Notes: generated by a model from the sequence alone, not told the origin. Counted from the first letter of the stretch, positions 10,290 through 21,833 are shown. The stretch: 64,000 bases of DNA from Cymodocea nodosa (GCA_036874045.1 CM072335.1:18607501-18671500); one strand, 5' to 3'. Numbers and translations are program-made.

Positions 10290-11010
10290 CAAGTGATGCA
10301 CATAAATGGGAGTTAGCAATAAAAGAAGAAATGAAGTCCCTAAAGAAGAATAAAACTTGGGAGCTAACTTCATTTCCAGAATAAAAGAAAATCCTAGGAA
10401 ACAAGTGGGTATTCAAGACGAAAGAACAACTAGATGGCAACAAAAAATATAAAGCCAGACTTGTCATCAAGGGTTTTCAGCAAATTCAAGACATAGACTA
10501 TATTGAAGTATTTTCTCTTGTTGTGAAGATGAATACTATAAGAATAGTCTTAAACATTGTTACTGTAGAAAATTTGCTCTTGGAGCAAATGGATGTAAAG
10601 ACAGCATTCCTACATGGAGACTTGCAAGAAGAACTCTACATGATGCAACCAAAAGGATTTGCAGTAACTGGCAAGAAAAGAAAGATAGTATGTAGATTGC
10701 TGAAAAGTCTGTATGGTTTGAAGCAAACACCACGACAATGGTACAAGAGATTTGATACCTTTATCTGTACCCTAGGCTTCAAAAAATGTGATACAGACTA
10801 TTGCTGCTCCATAAAAGTATTTAATGATTGCTTCATTATTCTACTGATTTATGTAGATGATATGTTAATTGCTTGTTCTAGTATGGAACAAATTAAGCAA
10901 TTAAAGAGACAACTATCAAAAGAATTTGATATGAAGGATATGGGAGAAGCCAAGCAAATCTTAGGTATGAGAATTATCTAAGATAGAGTGGTAGGCACTT
11001 TGAGATTAAA
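10290..11010 (+). pseudogene. Copia-1 reverse transcriptase
   Basis: Clear RT motifs: the KTWEL-like start near 10350, QMDVKTAFLHGDLQEELYM (about 10588-10645), LLKSLYGLKQTPRQWYKRF, and the catalytic YVDDML at about 10850-10870, then KEFDMKDMGEAKQILGM. The two catalytic aspartates of YVDD are intact. Frames are broken by TAA near 10382 and TAA at about 10979, so no full-length enzyme is encoded. Confidence 0.85.
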
Positions 11011-11143
11011 TCATAAGAAGTACCTAGAAAAGGTATTGAGGAGATTTAATATCTCAAATGAGAGGAAAACTAAACTACCTCTCGGACCCCACTTCAAGTT
11101 GTTTAAAGATTAGTCAGCTAAGATTGAAGAAGAAAGGACAAAA

Positions 11144-11905
11144 ATGTCTAGAATACCATATGCTTCAATAGTAGGAAGTTTAATGTATGCCATGATATAC
11201 ATAAGACCTAATATATCTCATGTAGTGGGAGTGGTTAGTAGATATATGGCAAATCCAGGAGCTGAGCATTGGTCTACTGTATTGTGGATACTCAGATATC
11301 TCAGATATTCCTTAGATGTAGATTTGAATTTCAAGAAAGGACTAGTTGAATTGATTGACTACTGTGATGCTGATTTGGGAAGAGAGTTGGATAAAAGCAG
11401 AAGTACTTCAAGCTATGTTTTTTGCATAGGAAGTATTGCAATTAGCTGGAGATCCAAGCTACAAAGTATTATTGCACTCTCGACCACAAAAGTTGAATAT
11501 GTTGCAGCAACAGAGGCAACTAAAGAAAGAATCTGGCTAGAGAATGTACTAGCTGAATTAGGGCACAAACAGAAAAGAAACATTCTGTTTTGTGACAATC
11601 AAAGTGCCATTTATTTAGCTAAACATCCTAAGTTTCATTCAAGGTCCAAGCTACAAAGTATTATTGCACTCTCGACCACAAAAGTTGAATATGTTGCAGC
11701 AGCAGAGGCAGCTAAAGAAAGAATTTGGCTAGAGAATGTACTAGCTGAATTAGGGCACAAACAGAAAAGAAACATTCTGTTTTGTGACAATCAAAGTGCC
11801 ATTTATTTAACTGAAAATCCTAAGTTTCATTCAAGGTCCAAGCATATGAGAATGAGATTTCATTTCATAAGGGAAGAGATAGAGCAGAATAGATTAGATC
11901 TGTAG
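11144..11905 (+). pseudogene. Copia-1 RNase H with an in-frame 192-bp tandem duplication
   Basis: The segment starts at the typical YASIVGSLMYAM motif and continues through the RNase H domain (YCDADLG, then SWRSKLQSIIALSTTKVEY, WLENVLAELG and FCDNQSAIYLA). The block at about 11453-11644 is repeated at 11645-11836 with few changes, so the sequence LQSIIALSTTKVEYVAA and the catalytic-site motif CDNQSA both appear twice. The duplication is 64 codons and keeps the frame. The real domain end (HMRMRFHFIREEIEQ) follows the second copy. The ORF ends at TAG 11903-11905; further coding relics run to about 11960. Confidence 0.85.
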
Positions 11906-12111
11906 AAGATTGCTGGTGCTGAAAATGTTGCAAATATGTTAACTAAAGTTCAAAATCTGTAGAAATTAAGACTCTGTATGACCTTAATTGGTCTCCTGAA
12001 TAATTGAGAAGAAGAAGGAGATGAAGAGTTGATGATTATTTAAGCTGCTATTGCAATAATCTGTAAGCCAAGAGTGGAGATTGATTTTTTCCTTCAATCA
12101 TTGTGTCAAAC

Positions 12112-12125
12112 TCCAAGTGGGAGAT
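12112..12125 (+). other. Polypurine tract of copia-1
   Basis: AAGTGGGAGAT-T precedes TGTTAGGGCAAG, the start of the 3' LTR. This is the standard polypurine tract of Tnt1-like copia elements. Confidence 0.8.
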
Positions 12126-13090
12126 TGTTAGGGCAAGTAGTAATGGTGTAGAGTATGCCACAAGAAGTCCAAGTTCAGTCGGAAGCTTGTTAACAGTAAG
12201 TATCCAGCAAATTTATATTTTTGGAAGGTTATCAAACCTAGGTATCCAAAAATAAAGTTTCAATCGGAGGCTTTGAGCTAACTATCCAAATGTCAGAAGA
12301 TTTCGAAGGGTTACTGGCTATAACCTTCCAGAATAACTTAAAGGACACTTACGTGTACGATCGGACAGTTAAGAAGTAAGTATCCAGAAAGCAGTGACTT
12401 AAGTGGATTTTTGGATAGTTAAGCAATAACTATCCGAAAATCATAAGTTTTCAGAAGGTTACAACTACAACCTTCTGAAATGACTGAAGAGACACTTAAG
12501 TGAGTTTTTGGATAGTTAAGATAGTAACTATCCGAAAGGCATGCAGTATTCGAATAGTTAACGGCAGAACCTTTCGGAAGGACAGAGAGAGAAGTAAGTG
12601 GGTTTTCGGACAGTTAAGTCTGTAACTATTTGAAATACCAAATCTCTTCGGACAGTTAGCCTGCTACAATACCGCCCATTACAATAAATGAAGAAAGAAG
12701 AATTTCTTCGGATAGTTAAGTCTGTAACTATCCGAAGTGTTGCAGTTTTCGGAAAGTTAGGAAGATAAGGCTCTGAAATTAAGAGTCCCTTCTCTGAAGC
12801 ATTATTTTTCTATTGTAATGGCTTGAATGTAATTAAAGGTTTATTAAACCTAAGTTGGGTAGTATATAAACCTTTATGATGTTGTAAAACATAGTAGTTG
12901 ATTGTGCCGAAGCTCATAGTAGAACCCTCAACTCTCCATAGGCGTAGGCAGTTGTTGAACCACGTAAATCCTTATCTTCAATGTTATTTCTTCCTTTTTC
13001 TCTTCACTTCTAGTTTCAGTGAGTTAAGAGGTGAGTGTTTCAGAATCATGCCATAGAAAGTTGACTGAACGATCGATTTTAATCGCAACA
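12126..13090 (+). repeat. 3' LTR of copia-1 (about 965 bp)
   Basis: Begins TGTTAGGGCAAG and ends ...ATCGCAACA at 13090, where the reverse complement of the Athila env-position ORF resumes. From 12180 to 12780 it is filled with TCGGATAGTTA / TAACTATCCGA half-stems, including GTGACTTAAGTGG followed by a hairpin at 12411-12437, the same module as in the Athila LTR. A TATA box (TATATAAA) lies at 12863-12870. The possible target duplication AAATG follows at 13091, but the left copy is outside the window. Confidence 0.75.
12863..12870 (+). promoter_or_regulatory. Probable TATA box in copia-1 LTR
   Basis: TATATAAA stands downstream of the hairpin array and about 220 bases before the LTR end, the normal place for an LTR core promoter. 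In a 3' LTR it could drive readout into flanking DNA. Confidence 0.45.
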
Positions 13091-14800
13091 AAATGTTGTG
13101 GAGAAGCTCTGGTGTTATCTGTACATCAGTTTGCTCCACGTTAGAAATTAACTTTCCTTCTTCCTCTCTCAAGTTTGCATAAAAATAGTGCACTAGATTT
13201 TTGTATACCGCATGCCCTCTCTATTGAGAAATAAATTGTGGTAGACCTTGGAACTCAAATAATTCTTTAATTTCCTGCATATCGTCCTAGTTTACTGGTT
13301 TACTATATATAATATCATAACCCCTAATCTCTTGATATTTATTGTATGCTTCCTAACTCTAAAAGTGTACTTCATTCAGAACTGTTGCTTTAGTTGGGTT
13401 AGGAATTTGAATTTGTTGCTCTAGAGGGGTTTGTTCTTAAATTTCTTCTTTAATATGTTGAACTTGAATTTGTTGGAAATGATCTAGAGATTCCTGCATT
13501 TTGGTTTCTACTTCTGTCTATGGTGGAGAGCCGGTAAAACTCTCCACTCTTCTTTCTTGAATTCTTCCAAAAATTTGCTGAAGAGTCTCTCCCTCTTCAG
13601 TGGAATCTGTCGAGATATTTCCTTCTTGTTCCATATACTTTTGTTCAGCTTCTTGTTCAGTTTCTTCTCTTTCTTCTTCCTCCTGACTACCAATCTGCAT
13701 TGTCAATATTCTTTCTGATTTTGTGGCAGATTGGGATGGAGTTATGGGCAAATCAGCTTCTGCACTAATTTTAGTTTCTTCTATTTGTACAAGCTGCAGA
13801 CTAATTTCAACCTATTTTTCTTCTTCTCTTTGCTCTTACTGCTACTACTCCTGCTCCTCCATAGATTTGGATAGCAGGTCAACAAAAATGAGCTCTACAG
13901 GCCCTCTTGATATTTTAAACTCAGGTTTAATCTTTACAGGAGCTTCAAGCACTATCTCTTTTCCTTTCCTTCTTCTAAATAGTTGTACTTGGTCTTCCTC
14001 TTCCTCTTCTGAGATTAAATCTACAAAAATAGGCTCTGCAAGCCCTTGAGCCACAAGTACTAGCTCTTCCTATTTTACTCTTTTTATAATTACTAGTCTC
14101 GAAGGACCAGCTTCAATTTCTTTTACAACCATTGATCTAGTTGCTTCCTAATGTTGCTCTACTTTAATTTTATACTAGGCCTTCAACTTATCTACGGCCA
14201 TTTTCTTATAGAGTGCATCATATAGTAAATGCATTTTTGCCACAACCATATCCTCAGAATTTCCTTGGCTCTTGGCAACTTTAACTAGCTCTGCAAATTC
14301 TCTCCATTCCTCTAGCATAGATGGCCCCAAAAATGCTGCTCTTTCTAATGGCATTGGCAGTGGAATGGATGGTCCTGGCTGTTGTTCCTTAGTAACTGAT
14401 TTTTTAGCAGCCAGCTCTACAACTGTAGGTTCTTTAGCTGCTTTCCTCTATTGCTCCCAGATTGCCCACCGGGCATGTCCACCAATATGTTGTATGAACC
14501 ATAATCTAGACTTACGTCGGATCAATTCTAGGGCAACTTTGTTGTTTGGCCTAATTTTTCTCTCTATTTACTGCAACTTCTATTGCTACTTTAATCCTTG
14601 TTTCTACAATCTAAGGAATGATAATATCTAAATCTACTAAAACTTTTCTCCAGTAGAAAATGTCAGATTCTACCTTTTCTAGTTTTTTTTTCCTACATTG
14701 TGTTCCTGATCTTTTGTCTCATATGTCATTCTTCTGATTCTTTGAGAAATCTCGTGGTATCTATTTCCTCTTGGAACTCAAGCGTCATCTTGTCTTCATG
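13091..14800 (-). pseudogene. Env-position ORF of element D, fragmented
   Basis: Collinear with the env-position ORF of A: the ITPELLHNI segment near the copia-1 junction, the acidic middle (13510-14050) and the N-terminal region (14100-14800). It is split into many frames by stops and indels; for example, the codon for Q in the SQEA motif reads TAG. The C-terminal end lies beyond copia-1, outside the window. It reads MQIGSQ where A has an amber stop, showing that the A stop is derived. Not functional. Confidence 0.75.
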
Positions 14801-15510
14801 GTGTGATGAAATAGAACAAAATCACTTTAATCTCTACTATTCTAAGTTCTAAATAATTCTACGGATAATGCCCCCAAATCCTAAGTTTTAGTATAAATAA
14901 ACCTTAAGTTTTAGGCAAGTAATCAGGTCATTTTCCTGCGTAAACTCTCGCTCCCTCACTTACCTCTCCATGGAGTTACAGTTAACTCCACAGACTAAGT
15001 CCATGGATTTAACTATAGTGCTCCATTGAGTTATAGTTAACTCAATGGAGTAAGTTTATTAACTTATCCTAAACTCAACAAAATAAGTTCGTTGAATTAA
15101 GCGTAACTCAATGGACTTCCTGTAAAGTTATAACTAATAAAAAAATACTTATAATAATAGTTTTTACTTCAGTCAAGACTGAAGAATTTCTGATCTGATC
15201 GACTCTTCATTTTTTCAACATTTTAGAATTTCAGTCAAACCGTTATATTCCTCGATCGAATCAAAATTAAAAACCCTTTTTTTTTTACTAGTTGAACCGA
15301 TACTATGCTTCGATAAAATTAACATTTTACTTAATATAATATATAGATTTCTTTTATGTTTTTATATTTCGGTTAGACCAATGGATCCTATCGATTGAAC
15401 CGCAATGATTTTTCTTTTAATATATGTTTTAGTAAAACCGATAATTTCTTTTGGTTGAACCGTGACTATGTTTAAATAAGGTTTTTTTTTTTTACTACTT
15501 ATATAATTTC
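14801..15510 (-). repeat. Element D spacer with hairpin clusters
   Basis: Counterpart of 271-880 in A. ACTCAACG / CGTTGAGT and ACTCCACGGA-like inverted motifs occupy about 14960-15120; CGGTTGAACCG / TTTCGG motifs occupy about 15230-15470, with a poly-T run near 15483-15493. No coding content. Confidence 0.65.
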
Positions 15511-16656
15511 TTCCTAAGTAAAGCTCAAGTAGTCCTCTACTCTTACTTCTTCTATAATTCCAAAGGAACTTTTTGGAATCTTCAAAATAGGTCTAAGTCT
15601 TTGTCCATTTACTTTAAATATATTCTGATTTTTAGGATTTTCAATTTCAATAACTCCATAAGAATAAATATTTCAAATTATGTAAGGTCCTGCACATCTA
15701 GATCTTAATTTTCCTAGATGGTTATGGAGTCTAGTCATGTAAAGATATACTTCTTATCCTATTTCAAAGGTTTTTGAAATAATTTTTTTGTCATGCCAGA
15801 ACTTCATTTTCTCTTTTTCTCTAACAGTCTTCAAATAAGTTTCATTCCTAAATTCTTCTAATTCAATCAATTGCATTTTCCTATTTTCAGCAGCTTGATT
15901 TAAATTAGTGTTCAAAGTTTTTAATGCCTAATAAGCTTTATGTTCAATTTCAGTTGGTAAATGACAACTTTTTCCATATACTAGCCTAAAAGGTGATATA
16001 CCTAAGCTTGTCTTATAAGCAGTTCTATAAGCCCAAAGTGCATCTATCAATCTATTAGCCCAATCTTTTCTAGTAGGATTTACTACTTTTTCTAAGATTA
16101 ACTTAATTTGTTTGTTTGCACTTTCTACTTGTCCACTTGTTTGCGGATGATATGATGTTGCAATTTTGTGATTTACTCCATATTTCTTCATTAAGGTTTC
16201 AAAACTTCTATTACAGAAATGAGTTCCTCTATCATTGATAATAGCTTTAAGTATTCCAAATCTGGCAATTATATTAGTTCTTATAAACTGTATTACCACT
16301 TTGTTGTCATTAGTTTTTGAAGGAATAACTTTTATCCATTTAGATACATAATCCACCCCCAACAATATATAATTAAATTGATTAGACATAGGAAATGGAC
16401 CCATAAAATCTATTCCCCACACATCAAAGATTTCAACTTCAACAATAGGATTTAGAGGCATCATATTCCTCTTTGATATTCTTCCTATTTATTGACATTT
16501 TAAATAACTTAAACAGTATTTATGAGCATCTTCAAATAGTGTTGGCTAATAAAATCCATATTACAGAATTTTGGCAGCAATTTTCCTTGAACCAAAATGC
16601 CTTCCATATGCTTGGTCATGGTAGAAAGATGATATGCTTTGATATTCAGTTTCTGG
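15511..16656 (-). pseudogene. Element D integrase (core and C-terminus)
   Basis: The longest open piece (15928-16464) has the DDE core: D in [11 protein letters not shown] in [11 protein letters not shown] and E in [10 protein letters not shown], all present, followed by [21 protein letters not shown] and [15 protein letters not shown]. The C-terminal domain continues to about 15515 in broken frames. The zinc-finger end runs to the copia-2 insertion at 16656 with a CAA-to-TAA change near 16492. Integrase inserts retrotransposon DNA; this copy cannot make a whole protein. Confidence 0.85.
16652..16656. repeat. Target-site duplication, left copy, of copia-2
   Basis: TCTGG immediately before the 5' LTR is repeated exactly at 37727-37731 immediately after the 3' LTR. 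Joining the flanks restores the element D sequence seen uninterrupted in E near 41780. Confidence 0.95.
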
Positions 16657-18163
16657 TGAAAGGACCTCTAGATTTTGATAATGCAAAAATCAATGTAAGG
16701 TTTTGAATTGTATTTATCAAGATTAGTCTGTACAGCAAAAAGATCAGAAGACACACAAATCGAAGCAGCAAACAGGTTGCAGTAAATCTTAGAATGTGCT
16801 ACTATAGATAATCAGATAGTTAAGAAGGATTGAATGATCAGATAGTTATGGAGTTAACTATCCGGAAGCTTAAAGGACTTTTCGGAGAGTTACAGGTATA
16901 ACTATCTGAAAGTTAAGTCATTCAATTAATCACGTGTAGAAATACAGAACGGAAGCTTAAAGGACTTGTTGGAGAGTTAGATAACTATCCGAGTTTTCTT
17001 TTGAGAGAGTTAGATAACTATTCAAGTTTTTCGGTAAGTTACAAGTATAACTTTCCAAAACATAAGTCATCCTATTACGCACGTGCAGAATGGAGAAGCC
17101 AGTAGTCAAAAGCTTAAAGGAAAAATCGGAGAGTTAGATAACTATCCGAAATCTCAAAGAGAGTTTTGGTGAGTTACAGTTTAACTATCCGAAACTTAAG
17201 TCATTGAATTTCCCACGTGCAGAATCCCATATAGAAGCTCAAATAAGTTTTCGGAGAGTTAGAAAGATAACTATCCGAAACCCTGAAGCATTTCAGTGAG
17301 TTACAGGGATAACCATCCAAAACTTAAGTCAATCTTTTATGCACGTGTTGAATTAAAGCAATCGGAAAGTTAACGGAGGGTTACTGTAGCCAACTATCCG
17401 ACAGTTACATAACTATTCGGTAAGTTACAATTATAAGTATACGATTGAATGACAGCTCACAGTATATATTCTAGAATCCTACATGGCAGAAAGGTTTAAG
17501 TGATCTTTCGGTGAGTTACAGATATTCTTTGAAGAGTTACACAACTAACTATCCAAAAGGTTAAGAAAATCGGAAGGACATCTTGAAAAAACTTTCTGAA
17601 TGGTAACTTACCGTATTTGGGACTAAAGTCTAATCAAGTACAATAGAATACATCCGTTGGAAGAAAATATGATTGTTACACATGTTTGGTATATATACAA
17701 GATACAAACAATGGATTTAGATAGCTTTTGCTCATATACATACTTAGACCAAGCTCAACAGAAGAAAAGCTTTAGAGATCAAATCATCTTCAACAGTTAC
17801 AGACTGAATTTCAAAAGCTCATCATGCACTCAACTCTGTTGCTCACAAGCTAGTGTTTACTGAAGTACACGGATCAAAACTTCAGAGAAAGGATTGATTG
17901 AAGCTTCGACAAGGAAGCTCAAGTGAATGGTTGGTTGGTTCTTGCTTAAACCTTAAAGCAAGTGATTGTAAGTTTGCAAGAGTTTAGTGAAGCCCAAGTA
18001 TCCCTTAGGGGTGGACTAGCCGTTAGTGGTGAATCACCTAAAATCTCTATGTGAATTCTTTTATTGTGTGCTTGCTATCTCTTTACATTAAACTACTTCT
18101 AAAAGGTTAAGAAATGAATTATTACCATTCACCTCCCCTCTGATAAGCCTTAAGGTCTTAACA
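16657..18163 (+). repeat. 5' LTR of copia-2 (about 1.5 kb)
   Basis: Starts TGAAAGGACCTCTAG and ends ...AGGTCTTAACA. From 16800 to 17620 it carries many hairpins of the TCGGAGAGTTA...TAACTATCCGA type, with CACGTG boxes at about 16931, 17090, 17214 and 17342 and ACTTAAGT or close variants just before most of them. A TATA box lies at about 17690. No ORF in it is supported. Confidence 0.9.
17690..17698 (+). promoter_or_regulatory. Probable TATA box in copia-2 5' LTR
   Basis: TATATATAC after GTTTGG, downstream of the hairpin array and about 470 bases before the LTR end. The 3' LTR has the same site near 37255. Confidence 0.5.
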
Positions 18164-18165
18164 AT

Positions 18166-18177
18166 TGGTATCAGAGT
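18166..18177 (+). other. Primer binding site of copia-2
   Basis: TGGTATCAGAGT two bases after the LTR end matches the initiator-methionine tRNA primer site used by nearly all plant copia elements. Confidence 0.9.
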
Positions 18178-18215
18178 AAGGTTGATCTCGTTAATAGATT
18201 TAACCATTTGAGATC

Positions 18216-19200
18216 ATGGCTTTCCACACTACAAAGAGTCAGAATATCCATCGACCTCCCCTCTTTGATGGTAGCAATTATAGCTACTGGAAAAATAGGA
18301 TGGAGTGCTTTCTTAGGGGTACAGATGTGAAACTTTGGAGAATGGTTGTACATGATACACCAACTCCAATCAATCATGAAAGTGGCTAGACTGAGGAGGA
18401 TGAAAGAATCATCTAGATGGATGCTCATGGGCTTAATTCCATTTACTGTGCACTAACTAGTGAACAGTATAATAAAATATCTGCTTATAAATTTTCCCAT
18501 GAAGCTTGGAAGATCCTTCAAATTACATATGAAGGAACCAGCCAAGTTAAAGATACTAAAATCAGCATTTTGTTAAGAAAATATGAATTATTCAAAATGC
18601 TTGAAAAAGAAAGTATCACTGAAATGTTTTATAGATTCACAAAAATTGTGAATGAACTAAGAGGCCATGGGAAGAGTTTTTCTAATCGTGAACAGGTACA
18701 AAAGATCCTAAGGAGCTTGACAATCGAATGGAAGCAGAAGTCTACTTCCATACAAGATTCAAAGGATCTGAATAACTATTCAGTTGAAGATCTGTTGGGA
18801 AACCTTCTAGCCCATGAAGTCCAAATGAAGGAATGGAAAGAAGAAGAAGGAGTCACTGAAAGAAAAGCAGAGAAAAAGAAAGAACTAGCTTTTCCCTCAA
18901 CAGAAGATCAACTAAGCTCGGATGAGGATGAAGTGTTACTACTGGCCAGGAACATTAGAAGGATGATGAGACAAGGAGGCAAAGCCAGCTCCTCAAAACC
19001 AAAAGTCCCTACATGCTACAAGTGCAAGAAACTGGGACACATTCAACTTTACTATCCTTTTCAACAGGAGGAGGACAAATAGAAATGGAAAAGGAAGAAT
19101 AAAAAGAAAATGGCCTTGAAAGCCACTTGGGATGACAGTAGTTCATCCAGCAGCTCATCAAACTTAGATGAGGAGGCATCTGCAAACGTGTGATTTGCTG
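18216..19200 (+). pseudogene. Copia-2 Gag
   Basis: ATG 18216 opens a frame with RPPLFDGSNYSYWKNRMECF, the standard N-terminus of copia Gag, then the gag core (AWKILQITYEG, LLRKYELFKM, FTKIVNELRGHGK). A zinc knuckle lies at about 19012-19050, CYKCKKLGHIQLYYP, in which the last Cys of CX2CX4HX4C has become Tyr. In-frame stops are TAG at 18387, 18414 and 19080 and TGA at about 19191. Gag would form the virus-like particle; this copy is dead. Confidence 0.85.
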
Positions 19201-19778
19201 CACAAGAGGTATGCTCTACATCTCCCTATTGCTTAGAAAAAGAAAATGATGATGTAGATATAGATAGTCTTCTCTATACAGTAGATAACTTATATGTAAA
19301 ATGTAAGAAGTACAAGAAAGAATTAAAGAGTTTAAATTCCTATCTAGAAGATGTTTTTGCTGAACTAGAAAAAGCCCTAGTTGATAATAGGGAATTAAAA
19401 ACTAAAATAGATACCTATAGTTGTAAAAATTTTGATCTGAAAGAAGAAAATAAAAACCTGTTATCTGAAGTTATTGATTTAAAGAAAACTGTATGTAAAT
19501 TTACTAAGGGTGAAAATAGTTTAAATAAAATCATAGGATCTCAAAGAATAGGAAGAAGTAAATTTGGCCTAGGGTATGCTGTACCACAAGAAACCCCTTA
19601 CTGTGGTAGAAAATTAGATCTTACAAAGATGGCACAAATGTGTTTGTCATTAAGAAGAGATCTACGTCTATATGGCTACCAAAAGGTAATAGGTTTAGTA
19701 TACAAAGGACTAACAGTGATGGACCCAAGAAGATATGGGTACCAAAAGTCTTAATTTCAACATGACTTATAGGACTAC
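19200..19778 (+). pseudogene. Copia-2 coiled-coil region between Gag knuckle and protease
   Basis: Continues the gag-pol frame with a long charged, heptad-rich segment (for example SYLEDVFAELEKALVDNREL and NLLSEVIDLKKTVCK), a Sirevirus-like extension. It ends in stops or a frame slip near 19740-19770, just before protease. Confidence 0.65.
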
Positions 19779-20000
19779 ATGGACAAGAAAGCTCAAACGT
19801 CCAAGTGGATTATTGACAATGGTTGCTCAAAGCATATGACAGGTAAGAAAAGACTTCTGGAATCTGTTAAATCAATAAATTCAGGATCTGTTAATTTTGG
19901 TAACAATGAAAAATGTAGAATTACTGCCATAGGAAATGTTGCATCTGAAAATGGAAAAATAGAAAATATCTTACATGTAAATGGTTTAAAATAGAATCTA
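19779..20000 (+). pseudogene. Copia-2 aspartic protease
   Basis: KWIIDNGCSKHMTG is the copia protease active-site region; the usual DSGC/DTGC here reads DNGC, a change next to the catalytic Asp that probably lowers or abolishes activity. It is followed by VNFGNNEKCRITAIGNV. TAG at 19992 interrupts the frame before NLLSVGQLCD. Confidence 0.85.
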
Positions 20001-21320
20001 CTAAGTGTAGGTCAATTATGTGACAAAGGTTACAATATACTTTTTACTACAGAAAACTATTTTATATTACAACAAGATACACATGAAATCAAATTTATAG
20101 GATATAGAAATAATTCAATTTATACTTTGGAATTTCCATGTGATATTATATCTAGTGATGCATGTTTAGTTGCTTCTAATGAAGATGAATGGTTATGGCA
20201 TAAAAGATTAAATCATGCAAACATGAGACTTATAAGAAAATTGACCGAACATGATCTTGTTAGAAGTGTGCCTAAGCTCAAATTCAAGAGAGATAAATTG
20301 TGTAGTGACTATACAATTGGAAAACAAAAGAAATCAGCACACAAGAGTATTGAAGACATTGCCACACATCAACCATTGGATCTATTGCATATAGACCTAT
20401 TTGGTCCTACACAGACAGCTAGTTTAGGAGGAAGAAAATATACCTTAGTGGTAGTTGATGATTATACAAGATTCACTTGGGTTATTTTCTTAACACACAA
20501 AAATTAAGTCTGTGATGAATTCAAACATCTCTATATTAGAATTCAAAATGAAAAAGAATCAACTATGAAGAAGATCAGAAGTGATCATGGAGGTGAATTT
20601 GAAGAATTATGCAATTCTTTTGGCATACTACATGAATTCTCATGTCCAAGAACTCCTGCTCAGAATGGAGCTGTAGAGAGGAAGAATAGATCAGTACAAG
20701 AAATGACAAGGACAATTCTTAATGCATTTGATCTACCGAAGTCTCTATAGGCTGAAGTTGTAAATACTGCATGTTATTCTATAAACAAAACTCACCTTAG
20801 ACCTATCCTACATAAGACACTTTTTGAACTATGGTATGGTAAAATACCAAATGTTGCATATTTTAAGGTCTTTGGATCAAGATGTTTTGTGCTTAATACT
20901 AAGGATCAAAAGGACAAATTTGATGTAAAATCTAATCCTGCTCTATTTGTTGGATACTCTTCAAGAAGCAAGGCCTACAGGGTCTATTTTGAACATGAAA
21001 GAAGAATAGAAGAGTCAATAAATGTATTCTTTGATGAAGACATGGTAGGAAAATTGAAGAGGCTAACAATAGATAGTGAAAGTGAAAGTGAATTAATAAA
21101 TCGAAAAATTCCTCAAAAAAAGGATAGTTCAACACTGCCTACACCTATTGAGATAGAAAAAGCATGGAAGACAAAGTCTGAACATCCCATTGGACAAATT
21201 ATTGGGAATATAAATCAAGGTATTCAAACAAGAAGCAAAATTCAAAATATTTGTAATTATTGTGCTTTTGTGTCTGAACTTGAACCTTCAACAATTGAAG
21301 ATGCCTACAATGATGAATAC
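20001..21320 (+). pseudogene. Copia-2 integrase
   Basis: The pre-integrase zinc-finger region (EWLWHKRLNHANMRLIRKL, with a normally second cysteine replaced: LCSDYTIGKQ) is followed by the core HIDLFGPTQTASLGGRKY, DDYTRFTWV, RSDHGGEFEE and TPAQNGAVERKNR, so the D,D,E triad is present. Then comes the GSRCFVLNTKDQKDKFD tail and an acidic linker. Frame breaks: TAA at 20505, TAG at 20748 and TAG at 21321, all in the same frame. Confidence 0.9.
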
Positions 21321-21833
21321 TAGATCATGGCCATGCAAGAGGAACTAAATCAGTTCAAGAAAAATGAAGTCTGGAACTTGATTGAAAGGCCCATTGAAAA
21401 ATCAATTATTGGTACTAAATGGGTGTTTAAGAACAAACTTGATAATAATGGTAGTATTATCAGAAATAAAGCTAGACTTGTTGCTCAGGAATACAACCAA
21501 TAGCAAGGAATCGACTATGAAGAAACCTTTGCACCTGTTGCAAGACTTGAAGCAATTAGAATGTTACTTGCCTTTGCAAGTAGTATGAAAATCAAGCTTT
21601 ATCAGATGGATGTTAAAAGTTCATTTCTTAATGGCATTCTGCAAGAAGAAGTATATGTAGAATAGCCACCAAGTTTTGAAGATGAAGAAAATCCAAACCA
21701 TGTATACAAACTGAATAAAGCTCTCTATGGTTTGAAGCAAGCACCACGTGCATGGTATGATAAACTGAAGAGTTTCCTTCTTGAGAATCAGTTTAACATA
21801 AGAACTGCAAACAACACCTTATTCATCAAATCT
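21321..21833 (+). pseudogene. Copia-2 reverse transcriptase, N-terminal half
   Basis: Contains the WNLIERP start, [62 protein letters not shown] and ALYGLKQAPRAWYDKL. TAG at 21501 and 21663 replace expected glutamine codons. The domain stops after NNTLFIKS, where minus-strand Athila sequence begins. It resumes at 34955, but about 20 residues including the catalytic YVDD are missing at the insertion site. Confidence 0.9.

Larger units (their letters stand above)
9605..13090 (+). mobile_element. Copia-1, Tork/Tnt1-like Ty1/copia element, 3' part
   Basis: Begins inside integrase where element A interrupted it (TPQQNGVAER at 9605 onward), then RT, RNase H, polypurine tract and 3' LTR to 13090. 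The RT motif YVDDMLIA and the AAGTGGGAGATTGTTAG tract before the LTR are typical of the Tork/Tnt1 branch. The right flank resumes the minus-strand env-position ORF of element D, so copia-1 inserted into D. Its 5' half lies beyond element A, left of the window. Confidence 0.85.
13091..16656 (-). mobile_element. Athila-like Ty3/gypsy element D, right-flank part 1 (env-position ORF to integrase)
   Basis: Minus-strand element cut on the left by copia-1 and on the right by copia-2. Reading right to left it holds integrase, a hairpin spacer and an env-position ORF. The rest of integrase and RNase H continue at 37727. The element is older than copia-1, copia-2 and A, all of which are inserted in it or in its inserts. 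Confidence 0.85.

Noticed and set aside
17657-17863. 68-codon ORF in the copia-2 LTR
   Set aside because: Lies in LTR sequence downstream of the TATA box, and no conserved protein is recognised.
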